Origin: Salipiger abyssi
Lineage (GTDB): Bacteria > Pseudomonadota > Alphaproteobacteria > Rhodobacterales > Rhodobacteraceae
Direction: 5' to 3'
NCBI RefSeq assembly: GCF_001975705.1
Contig: NZ_CP015093.1
Span: forward strand, 3,914,501-3,978,500
DNA: 64,000 bases
Shown: positions 1-14,436 of the stretch, in pieces
How the letters are laid out: each line of letters begins with the position of its first letter
How positions within the stretch are numbered: position 1 is the stretch's first letter
Notes under the pieces: model-generated
Told to the model about the DNA's origin: nothing
The model's input: only the letters and a program-made list of their open reading frames with translations
Database searches by the model: none
Made by a program: the position numbers and the translations under genes

Positions 1-2535
<2,535 letters not shown>

Positions 2536-2730
2536 GATCGTCCTTGAAAAGCTGGCGTCTCAGCGGTCCGCGCAGGTGTATCGCCCCGCCCCGCCCCTGT
2601 CCATAAGCCGCAACAGAAAAGCCAAGGGGCCGCCCCTGTCTTCTTCTCTATGAAAAATACGCACCGGCACGACATCCGGGCCCGCGCCGCCGTCGGAGGG
2701 TCCGCGGACCTCGCTCGCCCCGAAACGCAA

Positions 2731-2763
2731 ACGGGGCGCCCCACCCGGAGCGCCCCGTCTGAA
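2731..2763 (-). terminator. Intrinsic terminator of recA
   Basis: Perfect 9-bp stem (ACGGGGCGC at 2731-2739 with GCGCCCCGT at 2750-2758) and a 10-base loop, about 20 bases past the recA stop. Read on the minus strand it is followed by a short T-rich stretch (TTGCGTTT), as expected for Rho-independent termination. Confidence 0.75.
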
Positions 2764-2779
2764 ATCCTATGGCAGAGCC

Positions 2780-3868
2780 TCAGCTCTCCATCACGTCGCC
2801 ATCGTCGTCGCGGCCCTCGCGGTCGTCCTCGGACATGTGGAAGTCGAGCCCGTGTGCGGCACGGATCTTGTCCTCGATCTCCAGCGCGACGCGGGTGTTT
2901 TCCTTGAGGAAGGTCTTGGCGTTCTCGCGGCCCTGGCCGATGCGCTCGTCGCCATAGGAATACCAGGCGCCGGATTTGTCGACCACGCCGGCCTTCACCC
3001 CAAGGTCCAGCAGCTCGCCGGTCTTGGAGATGCCCTCGCCATACATGATGTCGAATTCCACCTGCTTGAAGGGCGGGGCCACCTTGTTCTTGACCACCTT
3101 CACGCGGGTCGAGTTGCCCACCACCTCGTCGCGGTCCTTGATCGCGCCGATGCGGCGGATGTCGAGACGCACGGAGCTGTAGAACTTCAGCGCGTTGCCG
3201 CCGGTGGTGGTTTCGGGCGAGCCGAACATGACGCCGATCTTCATGCGGATCTGGTTGATGAAGATCACCATGCAGTTCGATCTGCTGATCGAGCCCGTCA
3301 GCTTGCGCATCGCCTGGCTCATCAGGCGGGCATGCACGCCGACGCTCGAATCGCCCATGTCGCCCTCGAGCTCGGATTTCGGCGTCAGCGCCGCCACCGA
3401 GTCGACCACGACCATGCTCACCGCGCCGGAGCGCACCAGCGTATCGGTGATTTCCAGCGCCTGCTCGCCGGTGTCGGGCTGCGAGATCAGCAGCTCGTCA
3501 AGATCGACGCCCAGCTTCTTGGCATATTGCGGGTCAAGCGCGTGCTCGGCGTCGACAAAGGCGCAGACGCCGCCCTTTTTCTGTTCCTCGGCCACCGCGT
3601 GCAGCGTCAGCGTCGTCTTGCCCGAGCTTTCCGGGCCATAGATCTCGATGATCCGGCCTTTGGGCAGGCCGCCGATCCCCAGCGCGATGTCGAGCCCCAG
3701 AGAGCCGGTCGAGGTGGCCTCGATATCCTTCATGGCGTTGTCGCCGCCAAGCTTCATGATCGAGCCCTTGCCGAATTGCCGTTCGATCTGGGCCAGCGCC
3801 GAATCGAGCGCCTTTTGCCGGTCTGCGTTTTTCTTGCTGTCCATTGTCAGAAGATCTGCCGTTGCCAT
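2780..3868 (-). CDS. recA: Recombinase RecA
   Basis: Strand-exchange ATPase for homologous recombination and co-protease for LexA in the SOS response. 362 residues, the usual length. Visible motifs: Walker [10 protein letters not shown] near residues 78-86, Walker B MVVVDS near 152, the [10 protein letters not shown] and [12 protein letters not shown] segments of the core, and an acidic C-terminal tail ([12 protein letters not shown]). The start [13 protein letters not shown] is the first ATG of the frame; [10 protein letters not shown] eight residues later is an alternative. It stands alone, with an SOS box about 50 bases upstream and a terminator behind it. Confidence 0.98.
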   Translation of the reverse strand: MATADLLTMDSKKNADRQKALDSALAQIERQFGKGSIMKLGGDNAMKDIEATSTGSLGLDIALGIGGLPKGRIIEIYGPESSGKTTLTLHAVAEEQKKGGVCAFVDAEHALDPQYAKKLGVDLDELLISQPDTGEQALEITDTLVRSGAVSMVVVDSVAALTPKSELEGDMGDSSVGVHARLMSQAMRKLTGSISRSNCMVIFINQIRMKIGVMFGSPETTTGGNALKFYSSVRLDIRRIGAIKDRDEVVGNSTRVKVVKNKVAPPFKQVEFDIMYGEGISKTGELLDLGVKAGVVDKSGAWYSYGDERIGQGRENAKTFLKENTRVALEIEDKIRAAHGLDFHMSEDDREGRDDDGDVMES

Positions 3869-3919
3869 GCGTTTCGATCCTTATTTCACACCCCGTAAGG
3901 GGCAGCAATCGCTGCTTTC

Positions 3920-3934
3920 GTTCGCCTCTTGTTC
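3920..3934 (-). promoter_or_regulatory. LexA (SOS) box of recA
   Basis: Direct repeat GTTC-GCCTCTT-GTTC on the plus strand (GAAC-N7-GAAC on the minus strand), exactly the alphaproteobacterial LexA operator form, 52-66 bases upstream of the recA start. A larger inverted repeat (TGTTCTC at 3930-3936, GAGAACA at 3957-3963) overlaps its second half. Confidence 0.85.
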
Positions 3935-3984
3935 TCATCCTGTATGAGATCAAAAAGAGAACATTTCAAGGTTAATTTTCATGG

Positions 3985-4016
3985 ACCACTCTTCCGGCTC
4001 AGGGTTAAAGAGTGGT
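3985..4016 (+). promoter_or_regulatory. Stem-loop in the leader of the sulfotransferase gene
   Basis: Perfect 9-bp inverted repeat, ACCACTCTT at 3985-3993 and AAGAGTGGT at 4008-4016, with a 14-base loop, ending 32 bases before the chosen start at 4049. It is followed by TTTAC only, so it is a weak terminator; it could be an operator or an mRNA leader structure. Confidence 0.4.
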
Positions 4017-4048
4017 TTACGACTGTGGAAAATATGAGGTGCGGGCGG

Positions 4049-4642
4049 ATGCTGGTATTCTGGAAAGCGCGGCTGGTGCTGCTGGCGGTGCCCAAGACGG
4101 GCAGCTCGGCCTATGAGCGGGCGCTGGCGCCGCATGCGGCGATGACGGTGCTCGACCCGCCGGAGCTGAAACATGCACCGGTCTATCGCTATAACCGCTT
4201 CTTCCGCCCGATGTTCGAGAAGATGGGCGTGGAACATATGGAGCTTATGGCGGTGATCCGCGAGCCGATTTCCTGGCTCGGCTCCTGGTACAGATACCGC
4301 CAGCGCGGCTTTCTCGAAGGCCGTCCGACCTCGACCCGGGGCATCAGTTTCGACGCATTTGTCGATGCCTATGCGCGCGGCGAGCGCCCGCCCTACGCCA
4401 ATGTCGGCAGCCAGGCGAAATTCGTCGAGCCGCGCCCCAACGGCACCAATGTCTCGCAGCTCTTCCGGTACGAGAACCAGGCGGGAATCATCGGCTTTCT
4501 CGAAGAGCGGCTGGGCGTGACGCTGGATCTGCCGCGCGAGAATGTCTCGCCGCGCGCCGATCTGGCGCTATCGCCGGCGACCGAGGCCAAGCTGCGGCGC
4601 AAATGCGCCGCCGATTTCGAAATCTGGGAGCGCGCGCAATAG
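4049..4642 (+). CDS. Sulfotransferase-family protein (P-loop, PAPS-type)
   Basis: 197 residues if started at the ATG at 4049, which has GAGG at good spacing; an in-frame ATG at 4034 would add five residues. The N-terminal segment MLVFWKARLVLLAVPKTGSS contains PKTGSS, the 5-prime-phosphosulfate-binding motif of sulfotransferases, followed by a region with AVIREPISWLGSWYRYR that resembles the 3-prime-phosphate-binding block. The protein is short for the family and its acceptor is unknown. Small proteins of this kind are frequent in Roseobacter genomes near polysaccharide genes, but here it is a lone plus-strand gene between recA and cckA. Confidence 0.75.
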   Translation: MLVFWKARLVLLAVPKTGSSAYERALAPHAAMTVLDPPELKHAPVYRYNRFFRPMFEKMGVEHMELMAVIREPISWLGSWYRYRQRGFLEGRPTSTRGISFDAFVDAYARGERPPYANVGSQAKFVEPRPNGTNVSQLFRYENQAGIIGFLEERLGVTLDLPRENVSPRADLALSPATEAKLRRKCAADFEIWERAQ

Positions 4643-4652
4643 CGCCGCGCGC

Positions 4653-6971
4653 TCAGTGCAATTGCCGCTGCACCGTCTCGGTCAGCTGGTTGAGCGAGAA
4701 GGGTTTCGGCAGGAAGACCGAGTTCGGCACCTCGTCCTCGCCCTCGGCAAAGACATCCTCCGCATAGCCCGAAACGAACACCACCCGCGTGCCCGGTCGC
4801 GCCTCCAGCGCCTTGCGAACCCAAGTCGGCCCGTCCATGCCGGGCATGACCACATCGGTGACGAAGATATCCACGCGGACCATATCGTCGGCCAGCGTGT
4901 CGAGCGCGTCCTCGGCGGTGCCCGCCTCGATCACGGTGTAGCCGCGCAGACGCAGGGCGCGGGCGGCAAAGGCGCGCACCGGCGCCTCGTCCTCCACCAG
5001 CAGGACCACGCCATTGCCCTGCTGCGCGCGCTTGCGCGGCTTTTCACGGTGCTGCGGCGGGGGCAGCTGCGCCGGGGCGTCGTAGGCTGGAAAGAGCAGC
5101 GTGAAACAGCTGCCCTGCCCGATCACGCTGTCGACGAAGATGAAGCCGCCGGTCTGTTTGACGATGCCGTAGACGGTGGAAAGCCCGAGCCCCGTGCCCT
5201 CACCGGTGCGCTTGGTGGTGTAGAACGGCTCGAACACCTTTTGCAGCTTGTCCTGCGGGATGCCCGCGCCGCGGTCGATCACCTTGACCGCGGCATATTC
5301 GCCCGGCTCGACCAGCGCGCGGTCGCGCTTGAGCGGGTCGAGCAGCGTGCGGCGCTCGGTCTCGATGGTGATCTCGCCGCCCTCGGGCATGGCGTCGCGG
5401 GCATTGACCACCAGGTTCATCATCACCTGTTCGAGCTGCCGGCGGTCGCCGCGGATCGTCGGCAGCACCGGGTCGTGGCTGAGCGTGAGCTGCACCTTTT
5501 CTCCGACCAGCCGGTTCAGAAGATGGGTGAGGTCGGACAGCGTGTCGCGCAGGTCGAGCACCTCGGGGCGCAGGGTCTGCTTGCGCGAAAACGCCAGGAG
5601 CTGGCCGACAAGCGCGGCGGCGCGGTTGGCGTTCTGGTTGATCTGCACCAGATCGCCGTAATCGGGATCGCCCTGATCGTGGCGCAGGAGCAGCAGGTCG
5701 CAATGTCCAGAAATCGCGGTGAGCAGATTGTTGAAATCATGCGCCACACCGCCGGCGAGCTGACCGATTGCCTGCATCTTCTGACTTTGCACGAACTGCG
5801 CCTCGAGCGTCTTCAGCTCGGTGGCGTCGTTCAGCACCGCCACCAGCTCGGGCCGACCATTGTTATGCACCTGATTCAGCGTGACCTGGACATAGATTTC
5901 GCGATCGGCGCGGGTCAGGCGCAGGAATTCCGAGCGATGCAGCCCGCGCCCCGCCGCCGCCTCGCTGAGCCAGTCGGTGATCGAGCGACCCAGCCCCTCC
6001 ATATAGTCGGTAACGCAACCGCCATCGGCGTGCTCCACCGCGAGCAGCCGACAGGCGACGGCATTGGCGCGCAGCACCGTGCCATCGGCGCCGAGCCGCA
6101 ACAGCGGCACCGGCAGCGCGTCGAACCCCGTCATGTCGGGCGTATCGCCCTGCGCCGTTTCGACCGGGTGCAGGATCAGCTCCTGCCGACCGATCCCGGC
6201 ATCTGCGCAGCGCACCGTAAAGCTGCGATGCCCGTCCGGCGTGACGAAGCGGTGTACAGCACCGGAGCTGAGCGGCGGATCCTCGAGCACATCCTCGATA
6301 CGCTTGACGCGCCGGCCCAGCACCGCGCGGGCGCGCCCGTTCATATAGAGCACCGCCCCGCTGCGCCCGAGCGTGAGCAGCGGCAGCTCCGCCTCGTCCG
6401 CGGCGCCGGCGCCGGCGTCACGGTCCGGGCCGGCACGCGGATCGACGCGCCAGATCGCCCGCCCGCCGAAGCCCAGATGCAGCGACAGGCGGAACCGCCC
6501 GGCATGGGTGGTCACGTCCTCGCGCGCGGCGCCGCTGTCATTGTCGCCGGCGGCGAGCCTGAGCCGGTGCATCACCCCCTCGGCGCTGGCGATACTGGCA
6601 TTCAGCACTGCGGCGAGCGGCCGCGCCTCTGGCGCGCCGAACCGGTCGCAGGCGGCGGCATTGGCGAAAATCACCGTCTCGCTTTCATCGGTGACGAAGA
6701 TCGGGGTGGGCACGTCCTGAGAGAACCGCACGATGGCGGCGAAATCCCGGGCGCCACGACGGCGGCGCAGCAGATGGCCGAGCGCCACAAGCGCCGCCAG
6801 CGTGGCAAAACCCGCCCCCGCCGCCAGCAGGCCGATCTGAGCGGCGCCGGCGGGCAGCGCCATGACGCTGCCGAAACAGGCAAGCGCCAGCAGCACCATG
6901 AGCGCGGCGCCCCGTATCTCGCCCGGCGCCCATGCCGGGCGCTGCCGCACTGTCGCCGAACCCTCCGCCAC
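4653..6971 (-). CDS. cckA: Hybrid sensor histidine kinase CckA
   Basis: Membrane hybrid kinase that in alphaproteobacteria feeds phosphate through ChpT to the cell-cycle/flagellar regulator CtrA. 772 residues: two hydrophobic segments near residues 22-62, two PAS-like regions (about 75-400), a HisKA domain with the phospho-acceptor His in GGVAHDFNNLLTAI (near 408), an ATP-binding domain (NARDAMPEGG, then DRGAGIP and GTGLGLSTVYGIV), and a C-terminal receiver (LLVEDEA, acceptor Asp in VTDVVMPGMDG near 705, Lys in LPKPF). The VAHDFNNLL and receiver pattern is that of CckA. A CtrA-like box sits 53 bases upstream. Confidence 0.93.
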   Translation of the reverse strand: MAEGSATVRQRPAWAPGEIRGAALMVLLALACFGSVMALPAGAAQIGLLAAGAGFATLAALVALGHLLRRRRGARDFAAIVRFSQDVPTPIFVTDESETVIFANAAACDRFGAPEARPLAAVLNASIASAEGVMHRLRLAAGDNDSGAAREDVTTHAGRFRLSLHLGFGGRAIWRVDPRAGPDRDAGAGAADEAELPLLTLGRSGAVLYMNGRARAVLGRRVKRIEDVLEDPPLSSGAVHRFVTPDGHRSFTVRCADAGIGRQELILHPVETAQGDTPDMTGFDALPVPLLRLGADGTVLRANAVACRLLAVEHADGGCVTDYMEGLGRSITDWLSEAAAGRGLHRSEFLRLTRADREIYVQVTLNQVHNNGRPELVAVLNDATELKTLEAQFVQSQKMQAIGQLAGGVAHDFNNLLTAISGHCDLLLLRHDQGDPDYGDLVQINQNANRAAALVGQLLAFSRKQTLRPEVLDLRDTLSDLTHLLNRLVGEKVQLTLSHDPVLPTIRGDRRQLEQVMMNLVVNARDAMPEGGEITIETERRTLLDPLKRDRALVEPGEYAAVKVIDRGAGIPQDKLQKVFEPFYTTKRTGEGTGLGLSTVYGIVKQTGGFIFVDSVIGQGSCFTLLFPAYDAPAQLPPPQHREKPRKRAQQGNGVVLLVEDEAPVRAFAARALRLRGYTVIEAGTAEDALDTLADDMVRVDIFVTDVVMPGMDGPTWVRKALEARPGTRVVFVSGYAEDVFAEGEDEVPNSVFLPKPFSLNQLTETVQRQLH

Positions 6972-7023
6972 ATGGCCCCCTTTCGCCGGTCACATCTCTC
7001 CTCCAGATGTGCCATGACAGGGT

Positions 7024-7040
7024 TTAACCAAAGGTAAACC
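7024..7040 (-). promoter_or_regulatory. Candidate CtrA-binding site upstream of cckA
   Basis: TTAACC-AAAGG-TAAACC on the plus strand: two TTAACC half-sites 11 bases apart (TTAA-N7-TTAA spacing) with one mismatch in the second. It lies 53-69 bases upstream of the cckA start. Position and spacing fit CtrA control of its own phosphorelay; binding is inferred. Confidence 0.5.
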
Positions 7041-7080
7041 AATTCGAAGATACACACGAAAACCGAAAAACGCGAGCTTA

Positions 7081-9755
<2,675 letters not shown>

Positions 9756-9944
9756 TCATGGTGATCGTGGCCAGGCGCGCGCATCTGCGCCGGGCACGGT
9801 GCCGGTGGCTGCGGATGCTCTAGCGTATTTGGAAAGAGAAGACGCGCAGGGTGCGGGAGAGGTGGATCGCCGCGCGCCGGCGGTTGCGCTTTTGCGGGGC
9901 GCGGCGCAGGCTGGCGCGATCGCAAAAGGAAAGGAGCGCGGCGC

Positions 9945-10901
9945 ATGGCGCATGGTTATCAGACCGGGCGGCTGGACCTGCCCTTCACCGGGATCTGCAC
10001 CTTTGCCAAGAGGCCCCATGTGCAGGACTGGAGCGCGCTGGAGGCGGATGTGGCGGTGCTGGGCGCGCCCTTCGACGCGGGCACGCAATGGCGCGCGGGG
10101 GCGCGGTTCGGACCGCGCTCGGTGCGCGAGGCCTCGACGCTGTTTTCCTTCGGCCATGCAGGGGCTTACGATCACGAGGACGATGTCACCTATCTCGGCC
10201 CGGAGCTGCGGATCGTCGATATGGGCGATGCGGATATCGTGCATACGGACACGCTGGCGAGCCATGCCAATATCCGCGTGGGCGTCGAGGCGGCGCTGAA
10301 AGCCGGGGCGCTGCCGGTGGTGATCGGCGGCGACCACTCGGTGAACATCCCCTGTCTCGAGGCCTATGAGGGGCACGCGCCGTTCCATCTGCTCCAGATC
10401 GACGCGCATCTGGATTTCGTCGACGAGCGCCACGGGGTGACGCGCGGCCATGGCAACCCGATGCGGCGGGCGGCGGAGAAACCCTGGATCTCGGGGCTGA
10501 CGCAGGTGGGGATCCGCAATGTCAGCTCCACCGCGAAGGAGGGATATGACGATGCCCGCGCGATGGGCTCGGATATCCTCTCGGTGCGCCAGGCGCGCGG
10601 GCTGGGCGCGGACGGCGTGGCGGCGCGTGTGCCGAAAGGCGCGCCGGTCTATATCACCATCGACATCGACGGGTTCTGCCCGTCGATCGCGCCGGGCACC
10701 GGCACGCCCTCGCATGGCGGGTTTCTCTATTACGAGGTGCTGGAGATCCTCCAGATCGTCGCACGCGAGCACGAGATCGTCGGCATCGACCTGGTGGAGG
10801 TGGCGCCCGATTACGACCCGACGGGATCGACCGCCATTCTGGCGGCGCAACTGTTGATGAACCTGCTGGGATTCGTGTTTCACGCCCGATCCATGCGCTG
10901 A
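9945..10901 (+). CDS. speB: Agmatinase / ureohydrolase-family protein
   Basis: Mn-dependent hydrolase of the arginase family, best read as agmatinase (agmatine to putrescine and urea). 318 residues. The three metal motifs are present: GGDHS (near 126-130), DAHLDF (near 148) and ITIDIDGFCPSIAPGTGTP (near 240). The usual Asp in DIDxxDP is Cys here; that residue is not itself a manganese ligand. Substrate among guanidino compounds is not certain. It is divergent from guaB, which starts 264 bases away, and stands alone. Confidence 0.85.
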   Translation: MAHGYQTGRLDLPFTGICTFAKRPHVQDWSALEADVAVLGAPFDAGTQWRAGARFGPRSVREASTLFSFGHAGAYDHEDDVTYLGPELRIVDMGDADIVHTDTLASHANIRVGVEAALKAGALPVVIGGDHSVNIPCLEAYEGHAPFHLLQIDAHLDFVDERHGVTRGHGNPMRRAAEKPWISGLTQVGIRNVSSTAKEGYDDARAMGSDILSVRQARGLGADGVAARVPKGAPVYITIDIDGFCPSIAPGTGTPSHGGFLYYEVLEILQIVAREHEIVGIDLVEVAPDYDPTGSTAILAAQLLMNLLGFVFHARSMR

Positions 10902-11015
10902 CCCACCCGTTTCATCGGCGGGGATGGGCGCATTGGCAAGGTTGCGCTTGCGCGAACACCCGCTCTGCGGGAAGCTGAAGGCGAGCAGTACCGGACATCA
11001 GAGAGCCCAAGGCCC

Positions 11016-12158
11016 ATGTCGCTTCCCCTCGCCGGCGTCACCATCGTCGATTTCAGCCGGATTCTCTCCGGCCCCTATGCCACCATGATCCTCGCCGATC
11101 TCGGCGCGGTCGTGATCAAGGTCGAGCGCCCCGGGCGCGGCGACGGTGCCCGCGCGCTGCCGCCGCTGAAGGACGGCAAGAGCGGCTTTTTCGCCGCGAT
11201 CAACCGGGGCAAGCGCTCCATCGCGCTGGATCTGGAGGCGGAGGCCGACCGTAGCCTGCTCGACCGGCTGCTGGACCGCGCCGATGTGCTGGTGGAGAAT
11301 TTCCGCCCCGGCGTCATGGCGCGGCACGGGCTCGACTGGGAGGCGCTGCGGCCCCGCCTGCCCCGGCTGATCTATGCCTCGGTGAGCGGCTACGGCCAGA
11401 CCGGGCCGGATGCGAAACGCCCCGCCTACGATGCCGTGGTGCAGGCGCGCGGCGGGCTCATGGGGCTGACCGGCACAGCCGACGCGCCGGCACGGGCGGG
11501 CAGCTCGGTGGGCGATCTGGCGGGCGGCATGTTCCTCGTGCAGGGCATCCTCGCCGCGCTTTACGACCGCGAAAAGACCGGGCGCGGACGGCGGGTCGAT
11601 ATCGGGCTGCTCGACGCGCAGCTTGCGTTGATGGAACAGGCCGTGCCGCAGACCGCGCTCGGCCCCGCGCCGCAGGCCTCCGGCACACGTCACCCGGCGC
11701 TGGCACCCTGCGAGGCGGTGGCGGCCTCCGACGGGCCCTTCATGCTCGCCGCCGGGACCGACGCGCAGTTCGAGCGGCTCTGCCTCGCGCTGCAACTGCC
11801 GCTGGCCGAGGATCCGCGCTTTGCCGACAATGCCGCGCGGCTCGCCCATGTCCGGCTGCTGAAACGGCTGATCGAGGCCGCCACGCTGGAACATCCGCGC
11901 TCGCACTGGCTGTCCAGGCTCACCGCCGCCGGCGTGCCCTGCGCCCCGATCCAGAGCATGGAGCAGGTGATGAAGGATCCGCAGCTTCTGTCGCGCAACA
12001 TGATCGTCGATGTGCTCGACCGTTACGGGCGCGCCAGCTTCAAGGCCGCCGGCAATCCGATCAAGATGTCTGAGATGGAGGACCGCCCGGCCCGGCCCGC
12101 CGCCCCGGAGCTCGACGGAAACCGCGCCGATATCCTGCGCTGGCTGGGCGCGGACTGA
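11016..12158 (+). CDS. CaiB/BaiF-family (class III) CoA-transferase
   Basis: 380 residues. Moves CoA between carboxylic acids. The family signature is clear: LAGVTIVDFSRILSGPYATMILADLGA at the N-terminus, VIKVERPGRGD, NRGKRSIALDL, VLVENFRPGVMARHGLD, YASVSGYGQTGP and the YDAVVQARGGLM block that carries the catalytic Asp in this family. The substrate cannot be told. It precedes the ferredoxin-ASKHA gene by 84 bases on the same strand and may share a transcript. Confidence 0.9.
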   Translation: MSLPLAGVTIVDFSRILSGPYATMILADLGAVVIKVERPGRGDGARALPPLKDGKSGFFAAINRGKRSIALDLEAEADRSLLDRLLDRADVLVENFRPGVMARHGLDWEALRPRLPRLIYASVSGYGQTGPDAKRPAYDAVVQARGGLMGLTGTADAPARAGSSVGDLAGGMFLVQGILAALYDREKTGRGRRVDIGLLDAQLALMEQAVPQTALGPAPQASGTRHPALAPCEAVAASDGPFMLAAGTDAQFERLCLALQLPLAEDPRFADNAARLAHVRLLKRLIEAATLEHPRSHWLSRLTAAGVPCAPIQSMEQVMKDPQLLSRNMIVDVLDRYGRASFKAAGNPIKMSEMEDRPARPAAPELDGNRADILRWLGAD

Positions 12159-12242
12159 CGCGGACGGTGCGCATCCGGTCGTTTCCCGGCAGCCCTCCCG
12201 CGTCAGGTGCAATAGTCTCGGACGGGCGCAACAGGACACGTC

Positions 12243-14279
12243 ATGACCCAGGATCCCCTCGTCGTCTTCACCCCCTCGGGCAAGCGCGGCCGCTTTGCCG
12301 CCGGCACCCCCGTGCTGACCGCCGCGCGGCAGCTCGGTGTCGATCTCGATTCCGTCTGCGGCGGGCGCGGCATCTGTTCGAAATGCCAGGTGGTGCCGGG
12401 CTTCGGCGACTTTCCGAAACACGGCATCCATTCCGGCGAAGACGCGCTCTCGGGCTGGAACACCGTCGAGGCGCGCTATGACGAAAAGCGTGGCCTGCCG
12501 CCCGGACGACGGCTGAGCTGTCAGGCGCAGATCCTCGGCGATGTGGTGATCGACGTGCCGCCGGAAAGCCAGGTGCACCGGCAGGTGGTGCGCAAGGCGG
12601 CCTCGGCGCGGGTCATCGAGATGGACCCGGCGACGCGGCTCTACTACATCGAGGTCGAGGCGCCGGACATGCACGAGCCGACCGGCGATCTCGAACGCAT
12701 CGCGCGGGCGCTGAAGGCGCAATGGGGCATCGAAAAGATATCCACAGAGTTTTCCACACTTGCCTCCCTGCAACCTATCCTGCGCAAAGGCGACTGGAAA
12801 ATCACCGTCGCCCTGCACAAAACCGATATTTCCGCCGATCCGCGCCTCATTGCCGCCTGGCCCGGGCTGCACGAGGCGGGGATCTACGGGCTGGCGATCG
12901 ACCTCGGCTCCACCACCATCGCCGCGCATCTGACCAATCTCGACAGCGGCGATGTGGTCGCTTCCTCGGGGATCATGAATCCGCAGATCCGCTTTGGCGA
13001 GGATCTGATGAGCCGGGTGTCCTATGCGATGATGAATCCCGGCGGCGATGCCGAGATGACCGCCGCCGTGCGCGAGGCGATTTCGACCCTGGCCAGCGAG
13101 ATCGCGCGCGAGGCCGGCATCGACCCGGCGCTGATCCTCGAGACGGTGTTCGTCTGCAATCCGGTGATGCATCACCTGCTGCTGGGCATCGACCCGGTGG
13201 AGCTGGGACAGGCGCCCTTTGCGCTCGCCACCTCCTCGGCGCTCAATCTCACCGCCGCCGATCTGGGGCTGACCACCCTGCCCGCCTCGGCGCAGGTCTA
13301 TATCCTGCCTTGCATCGCCGGCCATGTCGGCGCCGATGCCGCCGCCGTGGCGCTGTCGGAGCAGCCCGGCAAATCCGAAGACCTCGTGCTCATCGTCGAT
13401 GTCGGCACCAATGCCGAGATCCTGCTGGGCGACAAGACCCGGGTGCTGGCCTGTTCCTCGCCCACCGGCCCCGCCTTCGAGGGTGCGCAGATCAGTTCCG
13501 GCCAGCGCGCCGCCGCCGGCGCCATCGAGGCGGTGCGCATCGACCCCGAGACCAAGGAGCCGCGGTTCCGCATCATCGGCAGCAAGTTCTGGTCGGACGA
13601 GCGTGGCTTTGCCAAGGCGGTGGCGCGCAGCGGCATCACCGGGATCTGCGGCTCGGGCATCATCGAGGCGGTGGCCGAGATGCGCATGGCAGGCGTCTTG
13701 GACGCCTCGGGGCTGATCGGCTCGGCGGAGCAGACCGGCAGCGCGCGCTGTATCGCCGAAGGGCGCACCCATGCCTATGTGCTGCATGACGGGCGCGCCA
13801 CCGGCGGGCCGCTGATCACCGTGACCCAGGGCGATATCCGCGCCATCCAGCTGGCGAAATCGGCGCTTTATGCGGGCGCGCGGCTGCTGATGGACACGCG
13901 CGGCGTCGACAAGGTCGACCGGGTGGTGCTCGCGGGCGCTTTCGGCGCGCATATCTCGCCGCTGCATGCCATGGTGCTGGGGATGATCCCCGATGTGCCG
14001 CTCGACAAGGTAACCTCGGCGGGCAATGCCGCCGGCACCGGCGCGCGGATCGCGCTTTGCAACCTCGCCGCGCGGCGGCAGATCGAGGCGGATGTGGGCG
14101 CCATCACCAAGGTCGAGACCGCCATCGAGCCGCGCTTTCAGGAGCATTTCGTCGCCGCCAACGCCATCCCCCACGCCACCGATCCTTTCCCGGAACTGGC
14201 GCGCGAGGTGACGCTGCCGCAGGTCGGGTTCAAGAAGGGCGACGAGGGTGGCGGACGCCGCCGGCGGCGCCGGGCGTAA
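12243..14279 (+). CDS. Ferredoxin-ASKHA protein, reductive activator of corrinoid-protein type
   Basis: 678 residues. Residues 1-110 are a plant-type [2Fe-2S] ferredoxin domain with C-x5-C-x2-C (CGGRGICSKC) and a fourth Cys in RLSCQAQ. A linker follows, then an ASKHA-fold ATPase-like domain (COG3894/DUF4445) with LAIDLGSTTIAAHL near 215, IVDVGTNAEILLG near 385 and GICGSGIIEAVAEM near 470. The tail is very basic (GGGRRRRRRA). Known relatives use ATP to push an electron onto a corrinoid protein and so rescue its Co(II) state. No corrinoid protein or methyltransferase is encoded in the window, so its partner is elsewhere. Confidence 0.85.
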   Translation: MTQDPLVVFTPSGKRGRFAAGTPVLTAARQLGVDLDSVCGGRGICSKCQVVPGFGDFPKHGIHSGEDALSGWNTVEARYDEKRGLPPGRRLSCQAQILGDVVIDVPPESQVHRQVVRKAASARVIEMDPATRLYYIEVEAPDMHEPTGDLERIARALKAQWGIEKISTEFSTLASLQPILRKGDWKITVALHKTDISADPRLIAAWPGLHEAGIYGLAIDLGSTTIAAHLTNLDSGDVVASSGIMNPQIRFGEDLMSRVSYAMMNPGGDAEMTAAVREAISTLASEIAREAGIDPALILETVFVCNPVMHHLLLGIDPVELGQAPFALATSSALNLTAADLGLTTLPASAQVYILPCIAGHVGADAAAVALSEQPGKSEDLVLIVDVGTNAEILLGDKTRVLACSSPTGPAFEGAQISSGQRAAAGAIEAVRIDPETKEPRFRIIGSKFWSDERGFAKAVARSGITGICGSGIIEAVAEMRMAGVLDASGLIGSAEQTGSARCIAEGRTHAYVLHDGRATGGPLITVTQGDIRAIQLAKSALYAGARLLMDTRGVDKVDRVVLAGAFGAHISPLHAMVLGMIPDVPLDKVTSAGNAAGTGARIALCNLAARRQIEADVGAITKVETAIEPRFQEHFVAANAIPHATDPFPELAREVTLPQVGFKKGDEGGGRRRRRRA

Positions 14280-14436
14280 CTGCGCTGTCCGCAAACCGAC
14301 TTGACGGGGGCAGCGGCGCCCGACAGAGCAGCAGCGCGCGGCACCGGGGACACGCTCGAAGTGGCAACACGAATTCGTCGGTTGCGCCAGACGCCCCGGC
14401 ATGCTTCCTGCGCAACGGAAACCCGGAGATCCCGCC

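Noticed and set aside
2536..2730. T-box-like leader before alaS
   Set aside because: T-boxes are not expected in Alphaproteobacteria and no specifier loop or antiterminator is visible.
4542..7037. 831-codon plus-strand frame opposite cckA
   Set aside because: Shadow of cckA; composition lacks any domain.
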